Assembly (NCBI RefSeq): GCF_012935695.1
Contig: NZ_CP052859.1
Location: 1,653,001 to 1,717,000 of the forward strand
DNA from: Pseudomonas sp. ADAK18
GTDB lineage: Bacteria; Pseudomonadota; Gammaproteobacteria; Pseudomonadales; Pseudomonadaceae
DNA: 64,000 nt
Direction of reading: 5' to 3'
The notes below the pieces were generated by a model. That model saw only the letters and a list, made by a program, of their open reading frames with translations, had not been told where the DNA came from and searched no databases. The position numbers and the translations under genes were made by a program. How positions within the stretch are numbered: position 1 is the first letter of the stretch; every line of letters starts with the position of its first letter. This document shows positions 56,986 through 64,000 of this stretch, piece by piece.

Positions 56986-57456
56986 TTGGCAGTCAGTAAT
57001 CTGGATATGCACGCGCTATTTGTGCTGGGCGATTTGCGTGCAAAGTTGGTCAAGCAGTTTCAATCTCGTTACGTCTACATCACTGAACAGACGCCTGAAG
57101 GCATTTACATCGCCGAGCTCGATACCGAATCGGCGCTGGTGGTAGACGACAAACAGCATCTGGAACTCAAAGTGGGCGATCATTTCCGCGCCGCCGTACT
57201 GCCCAGTCGTGAAGGCGGGAAGTTCGAGCTGAAGTTTCGTGAGATCAAGTTGACGGTGTATGGCTTGGGCGACTACGCCTTTGTTTCCTCGGCCGAAGGC
57301 CAGGGCATCGTGTTCAAGGAAGGCCATAGCGTCATGCTGGTATTCGCGGCCAATGAGCAGCTACAGGAAGGCTTGACCAAAACCCTGAAAGCCGTGACCG
57401 GCAAGGCCGCCAAATGGCGCAAGGGTGAACTCGTGACCTTCAAGGCCAGCGAGTAA
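56986..57456 (+). CDS. Hypothetical protein, likely coupled to the next gene
   Basis: A 156-residue soluble protein, MAVSNLDMHALFVLGDLRAK ... KGELVTFKASE, beta-rich with alternating charged and aromatic residues (RYVYITEQTPEGIYIAELDT). No domain is recognised. The TTG start (56986) has a ggggg upstream; an ATG at 57007 is the other option. The stop overlaps the next start by one base (TAATG), showing coupled translation. Confidence 0.7.
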   Translation: MAVSNLDMHALFVLGDLRAKLVKQFQSRYVYITEQTPEGIYIAELDTESALVVDDKQHLELKVGDHFRAAVLPSREGGKFELKFREIKLTVYGLGDYAFVSSAEGQGIVFKEGHSVMLVFAANEQLQEGLTKTLKAVTGKAAKWRKGELVTFKASE

Positions 57457-57653
57457 TGAGCCTGGACCGGGCCCAGTTTCATCAGCAGCACCTGGCGGAT
57501 GCCCAGGCCAAGGCAGCCGAGTTGCTTGCCCACAAACCCGAGTTGCAAGGCGCCTGGTTAAGCTGGGTGGCCAGTCAGTTGTATGAGCTTCGTCCCGCCG
57601 AGTACGCCAGCATGGTGCGCCGGGAGTTGCAGCGTTTGCACAACCTGCCATAA
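57456..57653 (+). CDS. Small hypothetical protein, coupled to upstream gene
   Basis: A 65-residue helical protein, MSLDRAQFHQQHLADAQAKA ... RRELQRLHNLP. It starts on the TAATG overlap with the 156-residue gene, so the pair is a translational unit. No motif or function recognised. Confidence 0.72.
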   Translation: MSLDRAQFHQQHLADAQAKAAELLAHKPELQGAWLSWVASQLYELRPAEYASMVRRELQRLHNLP

Positions 57654-57779
57654 GAACGGTGGTACACCGTGTTCACCGGAACCTCTACTACAGTTGAGCT
57701 GACTTAAGTATTCAGAGGCTTTTGCGGTGTAACAGCAAAGCCGTCCGCTATTGCTGTGTCAAACACGAGGTGTAAAGGC

Positions 57780-58796
57780 ATGAAAGGATTTCGAGCGTTG
57801 TTGGCGGCATCACTGACGACCCTGGGGTTGTCGGCGGCTTCACTGCCGGTATCGGCCGCCCAGGCGCCGATTCATTTTGCTGACCTGAACTGGGAAAGTG
57901 GCAGCCTGATCACCGAGGTCCTGCGGGTGATCGTCGAAAAGGGCTATGACTTGCCCACCGATACGTTGCCCGGTACCACCATCACCCTGGAAACCGCTCT
58001 GGCGAAAAATGACATCCAGGTGATTGGTGAAGAATGGGCAGGTCGCAGCCCGGTGTGGGTCAAGGCCGAGGCCGAAGGCAAAGTGCTGGGCTTGGGGGAT
58101 ATCGTCAAGGGCGCCACCGAAGGCTGGTGGGTTCCGGAATACGTCGTCAAAGGCGATCCGGCCAAAGGTATCAAACCCTTGGCTGCGGATCTGCACAGTG
58201 TGACGGACCTGGCGCGGTACAAGGACGTGTTCAAGGATCCGGAAGCGCCGAGCAAGGGCCGCTTCCTCAATAGCCCGATTGGCTGGACTTCGGAAATCGT
58301 CAACAAACAGAAACTCAAGGCTTATGGGCTTGACGACAGTTATGTGAATTTTCGCAGTGGCTCGGGCGCCGCGCTGGATGCCGAGATTGCCTCGTCGATC
58401 CGCCGTGGCAAGCCGGTCCTGTTCTACTACTGGTCTCCCACACCGCTGATGGGCCGTTACAAGCTGATCCAGTTGCAAGAGCCACCGTTCGACGCCGAAG
58501 CCTGGAAAACCCTGACTGACGCCGACAACCCCAACCCGAAACCGACCCGTTCCCTGGCGTCCAAGTTGAGCATCGGGGTGTCAGCGCCGTTCCAGAAGGA
58601 GCATCCGCAGATCACCGCATTCTTTGCCAAGGTTGATTTCCCGATCGAACCCCTGAACCAGGCCCTGGCCGAGATGAGCGAAAAGCACACGCCACCGCGC
58701 GAGGTGGCGCAGGCGTTTCTCAAGGCTCATCCTGAAGTCTGGAAAGCCTGGCTGACGGACGATGTGGCACAGAAGGTTGAAGCGAGCCTGAAATAA
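57780..58796 (+). CDS. ABC transporter substrate-binding protein, OpuAC (glycine betaine/choline type)
   Basis: A 338-residue periplasmic protein. Signal peptide MKGFRALLAASLTTLGLSAA to about residue 27 (VSAAQ). OpuAC/ProX-family sequence: IHFADLNWESGSLITEVLRV, GWWVPEYVVKG, RRGKPVLFYYWSPTPLMGRY. Binds quaternary amines such as glycine betaine or choline by family. RBS acgaggtgtaaagg precedes ATG 57780. It stands alone, without permease or ATPase, suggesting it serves a transporter elsewhere. Confidence 0.88.
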   Translation: MKGFRALLAASLTTLGLSAASLPVSAAQAPIHFADLNWESGSLITEVLRVIVEKGYDLPTDTLPGTTITLETALAKNDIQVIGEEWAGRSPVWVKAEAEGKVLGLGDIVKGATEGWWVPEYVVKGDPAKGIKPLAADLHSVTDLARYKDVFKDPEAPSKGRFLNSPIGWTSEIVNKQKLKAYGLDDSYVNFRSGSGAALDAEIASSIRRGKPVLFYYWSPTPLMGRYKLIQLQEPPFDAEAWKTLTDADNPNPKPTRSLASKLSIGVSAPFQKEHPQITAFFAKVDFPIEPLNQALAEMSEKHTPPREVAQAFLKAHPEVWKAWLTDDVAQKVEASLK

Positions 58797-58866
58797 CATC
58801 CGATCTTACGGACAGCCCTTTCAAGGTTTTTGAAAAGCCAGCCGTATTTGGAGAGCGAACACTGAC

Positions 58867-58898
58867 CTGTGGCGATCCGGCAAGCCCCCTCGCCACAC
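58867..58898. repeat. Degenerate REP remnant
   Basis: tgtggcgatccggcaagccc then cctcgccaca: the outer halves of a REP unit with most of the interior deleted, in the 118-base gap before the TonB receptor stop. Confidence 0.75.
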
Positions 58899-58914
58899 TA
58901 ACAGTGTTCCAGCA

Positions 58915-61041
58915 TTAGAACTGGGTTTGCACCGCCACCTCAAACGTTCTCGGCGACCCCAAATAATACGCCGGCGACACATGGGCAAACTCGGCATACA
59001 CCTCATTGGTCAGGTTACGCACGCGGCCGGTCACTGAGGTGTGCTGATCGACCTTGTACTTCAGAAACGTCCCAAACACGGTGTAGGCCGGCACCGTCAT
59101 CGTGTTGGCATTGTCGGCATACACCGACGCCACATACCGCGCATCCACACCACCTTGCCAGTCCGGTGAGAAGTCATAAGTCAGCCACAGATTGCCGACC
59201 CGTTTCGGCACGTTGGTCGGTGTGTTGCCCTTGCGCGACACCACCGCGCCGCTGGCGATCTTCTCATTGAAGTCATCGTACTCGGCATCGACCCAGGCGA
59301 AGTTGCCTTCGGCCAGCAGCCTGGGTGTGATCCGCAACGAACTGGCCAGCTCGATACCCTTGGACGTCTGCGCGCCCACCGGAATGCTACGGGTAGGATC
59401 CAACGGGTCGGTCACGGCGAAGTCCTTGCGTTCGATCTTGTAGGCCGCGACGGTGGCCGAACCCCGACCATCCAGATAGTCGAACTTGCTGCCCACTTCC
59501 CACTGCTTGCCGGTGGACACATCGAACACCTGGGTGGTGCTCGACGGCTGTTCGGCGGCGGTGCTGTATTGCACGTAGACATTGGCTGACGGAATGAACT
59601 GATACGTGAGGCCTATCCGCCCGGTAACGGGCTCCCAACTGCGCTTGGCGTGCCGAGGGTTGCTGGCTGTCAACTCGCGGTGGTTGGTCACGTCCAGGTC
59701 AATGGCGTCGTAGCGCAGGCCCGTAAGCAACGACAATGTGTCGGTCAGCCCCAGGCGGTTTTCCACGAACAGCGCCTTGGTGGTCACTTCGTTGGTCTTG
59801 TCCTGGATAAACCCGGGCTTGGTGTCGGGAAGGTCATAGAAGTGCCCCGGATCATAGCTGTTCGGGTTCACAGTGCTGTTGCCCGGCACGTTCAGCGGGT
59901 TGTTGGTGGTGCTGTTGACCTTGTACTCGAAACCACCGGACCAGGTGGTGGCCAGGCCGAAGAAGGTGTCTTCGTGGCGCAGCTCGAACTGGTTGCCGTT
60001 CTGCTGGCCTTGATGGCGTACCTGATACGCGGTCGAGCGATTCACCGCGCTGTTGTCGGCGTTGTACTGGTACGTCTCCAGGTTGCGATAGTCGCGTTGG
60101 CTGTCCAGGTGATAGAGGGTGTTGCGTAGGCTGGTGCTGTCGTTGATCCGGTAGTCGATGATCGACCGCGCCCAGATCGTGCGCTGCTCGTAGCGGCCGT
60201 CGGCGACGTTGTAGTTATTGAAGCGGTTGTGTTTGTCGATCTTCAACTCGCCGGCCTTGGGGTTGAGCACCGGCGTGCCCCAATAGGGGCTGTCTTCGTG
60301 TTCGTCCTGGTATTCCAGGGCCAGGGTGTGGGACAGGTCGGGCGTGAAATCGCTGAGCAGCGAAAAGGCCACGCTCCAGGCGTCGCGCTGCTGGCGGTCG
60401 ATGTAGGTGTGGTTGGTGTTGCGGCTCACATCCAGGCGCGCGTAATGCTGGACCTCGGCGCCAGGCTCGGTCAGGGCATGGTTGAGGCCGAAGGCGATGC
60501 CGGCGGTGTCGTAGCTGCCATAGGTGAGCTGGCCCTCGGCGGCTTGTTCTTCACGGGTGGCCAGCTTGGTCACGTAGTTCAACGAGCCGCCGACGGAGCC
60601 GGCGCCGTTGATCAGAGAGGAGGGGCCGCCCACCAGTTCCACCCGGTCATAGATCCAGGAATCCACCGGCCGTGCCAGACCTCCGGATACAGCGACGCCG
60701 TTGAACATCTGGGTGATCTGGCTGCTGGTGAAACCGCGATAGGAGATAAACCCGCCAAACCCTGGCGGTGCACTGGCGTTGACACCGGGCAGCGTGTTGG
60801 CTGCTTCACGGAAAGTCCTGGCGCCATGGCGTTCGATATCGTTGCGGTTGGCGATGCTGATGGACGCCGGAGTTTCCCGCACGTTCAGCCCAAGGCGCGA
60901 GGCCATGCCACTGGACTGGTCCAGTGCCAGGCCCGGCTCGGCGGCCTGTTCGCCATCAATCGTGGTGGGCGCCAGCTCAATGGCCCAGGCGCTGACAGGC
61001 AGGCAGCCGAACAGGCCTGCCAACAGAGGTAAATGTTTCAT
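58915..61041 (-). CDS. TonB-dependent outer-membrane receptor
   Basis: A 708-residue receptor: signal peptide (MKHLPLLAGLFGCLPVSAWA), plug domain (residues about 50-170, RETPASISIANRNDIERHGA, RTFREAANTLPGVNAS, VELVGGPSSLINGAGSVGGS) and a 22-strand barrel ending VAVQTQF. It is of the siderophore-receptor subgroup by sequence. Downstream of a DUF2946 gene in the same direction, a pairing often seen with metal (including copper) receptors, so the ligand may be a ferric siderophore or another metal complex. ATG 61041 has aggatg upstream. Confidence 0.9.
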   Translation of the reverse strand: MKHLPLLAGLFGCLPVSAWAIELAPTTIDGEQAAEPGLALDQSSGMASRLGLNVRETPASISIANRNDIERHGARTFREAANTLPGVNASAPPGFGGFISYRGFTSSQITQMFNGVAVSGGLARPVDSWIYDRVELVGGPSSLINGAGSVGGSLNYVTKLATREEQAAEGQLTYGSYDTAGIAFGLNHALTEPGAEVQHYARLDVSRNTNHTYIDRQQRDAWSVAFSLLSDFTPDLSHTLALEYQDEHEDSPYWGTPVLNPKAGELKIDKHNRFNNYNVADGRYEQRTIWARSIIDYRINDSTSLRNTLYHLDSQRDYRNLETYQYNADNSAVNRSTAYQVRHQGQQNGNQFELRHEDTFFGLATTWSGGFEYKVNSTTNNPLNVPGNSTVNPNSYDPGHFYDLPDTKPGFIQDKTNEVTTKALFVENRLGLTDTLSLLTGLRYDAIDLDVTNHRELTASNPRHAKRSWEPVTGRIGLTYQFIPSANVYVQYSTAAEQPSSTTQVFDVSTGKQWEVGSKFDYLDGRGSATVAAYKIERKDFAVTDPLDPTRSIPVGAQTSKGIELASSLRITPRLLAEGNFAWVDAEYDDFNEKIASGAVVSRKGNTPTNVPKRVGNLWLTYDFSPDWQGGVDARYVASVYADNANTMTVPAYTVFGTFLKYKVDQHTSVTGRVRNLTNEVYAEFAHVSPAYYLGSPRTFEVAVQTQF

Positions 61042-61084
61042 CGGTACATCCTGAAAAACGTGGCTTGAAAGCAACGCACAGCCA

Positions 61085-61107
61085 ACCGTACTCCCGAAGG
61101 AGACGGT
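61085..61107. promoter_or_regulatory. Hairpin in the DUF2946/TonB-receptor gap
   Basis: accgt-a-ctcc, cgaa tetraloop, ggag-acggt: a nine-pair stem with one bulge, lying 43 bases before the receptor start on the minus strand. No T-run; a processing or regulatory stem is possible. Confidence 0.45.
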
Positions 61108-61135
61108 GTTCCGTGCAGATCAGAAAGCGCAGGTA

Positions 61136-61525
61136 TCAGGCGTGGGCGGGTGGCGCGCGCGGGTTGGCCGCGGGCCAGGTGAAGCGGGCAGGAATGTCAG
61201 CACTGGCTACGATAGTCGCCGGCGGCGCGTGGGGTTGTGGCAAGACCGCCACGTTGAGACTGGAGTTGAGCGCCGGGCCCATGCCGCCACTGGAACACAG
61301 CGGACAGCCGAAGGCCTTGGACAGTGTCGGCAGGGATTCATCGGTGGAGTTGGTCGGGGCCGGCGCCTGGGTGCGCGGGTCCACCGTACAGAACTGGCCG
61401 CCGATGCCATTGAGCTGCATCCCGACCATCTGCCCGTGACCAATGCTGCAGGCGAACACATTGAACAGGACGCAGCAGTAAAGCATCCAGGCAATGAGCG
61501 AGCGGTCCGTCCGGGCGAGTTTCAT
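61136..61525 (-). CDS. DUF2946 family protein
   Basis: A 129-residue protein with an N-terminal hydrophobic segment (SLIAWMLYCCVLFNVFACSI) and later Cys pairs (FGCPLCSSGGMG), the DUF2946 arrangement. Such proteins are thought to take part in metal handling and often lie beside TonB receptors. Start MKLARTDRS at 61525; upstream codons are excluded. Same direction as the receptor, 94 bases upstream of it, so likely one operon. Confidence 0.85.
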   Translation of the reverse strand: MKLARTDRSLIAWMLYCCVLFNVFACSIGHGQMVGMQLNGIGGQFCTVDPRTQAPAPTNSTDESLPTLSKAFGCPLCSSGGMGPALNSSLNVAVLPQPHAPPATIVASADIPARFTWPAANPRAPPAHA

Positions 61526-61618
61526 GGGGCGGCACTTTACCATCAGTCGCCGACGAATGGCCTGCAAAAAATCTCAGGAGAACTATCCTCTTTCCCACTT
61601 TTTCAGGGAAATCCAGCC

Positions 61619-62056
61619 ATGAGCTTTGTTATTGCGCGGTGGATCGTCGCAGCGTTTGCCTTTATCAGCATGGTGCATTTGTACTGGGCAGCAGGTGGCA
61701 AGCTGGGGAGCACAGCGGCCATTCCGCAGTTGCCCGGTGAATTCGCCAGAGGCCCACGCCCGGCATTCAAGCCCTCGACGCTGGGCACTTTTCTGGTGGC
61801 GGTAGGGCTGGTGCTGATTGCGCTACTGGTGTGCTTACGGGCGGGGTTGTACTTCGAACCGGTTTCCAATGATGCTTTGCAGTGGGGCATCAGTGCAGTT
61901 GCCTTGGTGATGTTTGCCAGGGCGATCGGGGATTCGGAGCTGGTGGGTTTTTTCAAGAAAGTGGGCGGGTCGCGGTTTGCGCGGTTGGATACGTTGTTCT
62001 ATTCGCCGCTGTGTCTGGTATTGGGAGCGGGGTTGTTGGTGGTGGCCTGGGGGTAA
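61619..62056 (+). CDS. DUF3995-type small membrane protein
   Basis: A 145-residue integral membrane protein with four hydrophobic segments (WIVAAFAFISMVHLYWAAGG, TFLVAVGLVLIALLVCL, WGISAVALVMFARAIG, LVLGAGLLVVAWG). The opening ARWIVAAFAFISMVHLYWAA and GDSELVGFFKKVGGSRFARL follow the DUF3995 pattern. Divergent from the DUF2946 gene. Function unknown. Confidence 0.84.
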   Translation: MSFVIARWIVAAFAFISMVHLYWAAGGKLGSTAAIPQLPGEFARGPRPAFKPSTLGTFLVAVGLVLIALLVCLRAGLYFEPVSNDALQWGISAVALVMFARAIGDSELVGFFKKVGGSRFARLDTLFYSPLCLVLGAGLLVVAWG

Positions 62057-62202
62057 GTGGCGGCGGTAAATGTGTACCGCTTTGCTTGAAGACAAAAACC
62101 ACAAAAACCACATATCCAACAAAACCAACTTGACATCACTGAGACCCCTGGCGTTTATTGGCATACCGGCTGGACCATTTCGCAAATGTCCCAGGATGCT
62201 CA

Positions 62203-63633
62203 ATGAAGACTGATCCCTCACTGACCGATATGCCCAGCGTCATCGACGCTGCCGAACGTATTCGCCAGGGTTCATTAACCCCTGTACATCTGGTTGAGCA
62301 ATGCCTGGCTGCCATCGAAGCCCACAATTGCACATTGCATGCCTTTGGTGATGTCTACGCCGAATCCGCGTTGGACCAAGCGCGCACCTTGGCCGCAGAA
62401 GCCAGGGCAGGGCGGTTGCGCGGTCCGCTCCACGGCGTGCCGTTTGGTATCAAGGATCTGTTCTCCACCGCAGGCATGCGCACCACCCGTGGCTCACTGA
62501 CCGGGCTGGACAATGTGCCCACTCAGGACGCCCCGATCATTCGCCGGCTCAAGGAAGCGGGCGCAATCATCCTCGGCAAAACCGCCACCACCGAGTTCGG
62601 CTGGACCGGTGCCAGCACCTCCCGCGTATTTGGTAATGGCCGCAACCCCTGGAACCCACAGCTCACCAGCGGCGGCTCCAGCTCCGGCTCGGCCATTGCC
62701 GTGGCGGCGCGGATGGTGCCGGGTAGCCTGGGTTCCGATGGTGGCGGTTCGGTGCGGATTCCTGGTGCATTTTGCGGTGCATTTGCCTTGAAAGGCTCCC
62801 TGGGACGCATCCCTACCTGGCCCTGGTCGGCCACCGAGATGCTCAGCCACGCCGGGCCTATCACGCGTACGGTGCGCGACAGCGCCTTGCTGTTCGATAT
62901 CCTTTCCGGCCCCGATCCCCTGGACCACCAGGCGCTGCCGGCACCGACTGAATCCTATCTGGCCCGTTGCGACCAACCGCTGAAGCCACTCAAAGTGGCG
63001 TACTGCCCGACGCTGTTTGATACGCCGGTGGACCCTGTGATTGCGTCCACGGTCGAGGCCGCTGTCCAAAACCTGGCAGAACAACTCCCGGTCACCATCA
63101 CCCCCTTGACCCTGGACTGGCAAGACCCGTTGTCCACCTTTGAAACCCTGTGGGTGGGCGGGCGTGGCATTGCTTACGGCAAAGCCCTGGCTGATCGCCT
63201 GGACCAACTGGACCCCGGCTTTGCCACGCTGATCAAGCGCTCGGCCGATTACGACCTGAGGGATTACCTCAATGCCGTCCAGCAGCGCGCGCTATTTGCC
63301 AATCAGGTGCATGCCCTGTTTGCCGATTACGACCTGCTGCTGATGCCAACGCTGCCGATCCTGCCGTTCGCGGCCGACCAGGTTGCCCCAGAGGGCTGGC
63401 CCGGCGCAGAGGGCGCTGTGCCTTGGGCCCGTTGGACGCCCTTTACCTACCCGTTCAACATCACCGGCAACCCCGCCGCCAGCCTGCCGTGTGGCTGGAG
63501 CCCGAGCGGTTTGCCGATAGGCTTACAGGTGGTCGGCCCACGTTTTGCCGATGCCCTGGTGCTGCAATTCTGCGCAGCCGTTGAAGCCGTTGCACCGTGG
63601 GATCAGCACCTTCCACCCTTGCTGAAGCGCTGA
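62203..63633 (+). CDS. Amidase (amidase-signature family)
   Basis: A 476-residue enzyme of the GatA/FAAH class with the Ser-cisSer-Lys triad spaced as expected: Lys84 (VPFGIKDLFSTAG), Ser159 in GGSSSGS (157-163) and Ser183 in GGGSVRIPG. The spacings (75 and 24 residues) equal those of GatA. No GatB/C neighbour is present, so a stand-alone amidase hydrolysing small amides is likely. ATG 62203 (MKTDPSL) follows caggatg; the frame upstream is not part of the family. Confidence 0.93.
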   Translation: MKTDPSLTDMPSVIDAAERIRQGSLTPVHLVEQCLAAIEAHNCTLHAFGDVYAESALDQARTLAAEARAGRLRGPLHGVPFGIKDLFSTAGMRTTRGSLTGLDNVPTQDAPIIRRLKEAGAIILGKTATTEFGWTGASTSRVFGNGRNPWNPQLTSGGSSSGSAIAVAARMVPGSLGSDGGGSVRIPGAFCGAFALKGSLGRIPTWPWSATEMLSHAGPITRTVRDSALLFDILSGPDPLDHQALPAPTESYLARCDQPLKPLKVAYCPTLFDTPVDPVIASTVEAAVQNLAEQLPVTITPLTLDWQDPLSTFETLWVGGRGIAYGKALADRLDQLDPGFATLIKRSADYDLRDYLNAVQQRALFANQVHALFADYDLLLMPTLPILPFAADQVAPEGWPGAEGAVPWARWTPFTYPFNITGNPAASLPCGWSPSGLPIGLQVVGPRFADALVLQFCAAVEAVAPWDQHLPPLLKR

Positions 63634-63852
63634 TTGATTGCCTCGCGGAGTGGGTTCAAAAGAAGCCCGCCCGTTGTAAACGCTTAGTGTTTTTCTGCCC
63701 TTTCACACCTTGATCAGTGAGAGGTAACCGTGACCCAACCCATGGCCGTATTGTGTGCCTCGCATCCCGCTGGACCGGCTTTCGCCGCGTTACGTGCTGG
63801 GCGCCTCGCACGTCATACAGGTCATCCGAACCTGCCCTGGAACGCGCCATCT

Positions 63853-64000
63853 ATGCTTAACCAGCCCCGCCTCGACGAAATCATGCACCTGCTCACCCAG
63901 CACCAGCGCGTCAAGGCGTCGGACCTGGCGCAGGCGTTGTTTGTCTCGGAAGAAACCATCCGCCGCGACTTCAAGTACCTGGAGGACGCCGGCAAGTTGC
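63853..64000 (+). CDS. DeoR-family transcriptional regulator (3' end beyond window)
   Basis: 49 codons are visible, cut by the window edge. MLNQPRLDEIMHLLTQHQRV, then KASDLAQALFVSEETIRRDF and KYLEDAGKL, form the DeoR winged-helix signature. The SIS-like effector domain lies outside. The 219 bases upstream of the ATG at 63853 hold no clear gene; an RBS is weak. Confidence 0.88.
   Translation, partial: MLNQPRLDEIMHLLTQHQRVKASDLAQALFVSEETIRRDFKYLEDAGKL

Overview
The window is typical chromosomal DNA of a fluorescent pseudomonad (Pseudomonas fluorescens group, inferred). The evidence is high GC with G/C-ending codons, inverted REP doublets of the kinds common in that group, and recognisable Pseudomonas gene sets: nrtR-pncA-pncB-nadE, the iol myo-inositol cluster, a DksA2-like protein lacking the zinc cysteines, a metallothionein and several small orphan families. 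No rRNA, tRNA, CRISPR array, prophage or transposase gene was seen.

Layout. 1-4.1 kb: 3' part of a large autotransporter with an internal duplication. 4.1-13.6 kb: an orphan BrnA-like antitoxin; a small pseudomonad protein behind a strikingly structured leader; a LysR regulator with a RidA protein; an alpha/beta hydrolase fused to a YaaW-like domain; MntH; a LysR regulator divergent from two half-size DMT transporters; a metallothionein; an AraC regulator, a 163-bp palindrome and an XapX protein. 13.6-21 kb: a quinone oxidoreductase; a nucleoside uptake operon (Tsx-like porin plus NUP-family protein) behind a PurR-like palindrome; an APH(6)-like kinase; and a reduced polyol locus with AraC regulator, solute-binding protein and sorbitol-type dehydrogenase but no permease or ATPase. 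21-24.5 kb: NAD salvage genes under NrtR. 24.7-31.6 kb: LysR/aldo-keto reductase/SDR/SRPBCC, a two-component system, and a membrane protein with a 24-residue partner. 31.7-37.8 kb: a CusCBA copper/silver exporter led by a Met/Cys-rich exported protein. 37.9-54.6 kb: myo-inositol catabolism (iolR divergent from iolC-E-B-mmsA-I-D-G-H), an extra Gfo/Idh dehydrogenase and an inositol-type ABC transporter. 54.9-64 kb: DksA2-like protein, five small hypothetical proteins, an OpuAC-type binding protein, a DUF2946/TonB-receptor pair, DUF3995, an amidase and the start of a DeoR regulator.

How the parts fit. The iol block forms one route: ABC import, oxidation by IolG, then IolE, IolD, IolB, IolC and MmsA to central metabolites. 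A GGAA-N6-TTCC palindrome lies both in the iolR/iolC gap and before the transporter, which suggests shared IolR control. The nrtR/pncA gap holds repeated palindromic half-sites. CusA keeps all three copper-relay methionines. The least explained signal is the leader at about 4.85-5.0 kb on the minus strand, where a closing helix and a terminator-like hairpin compete for the same bases, the architecture of a riboswitch or attenuator.
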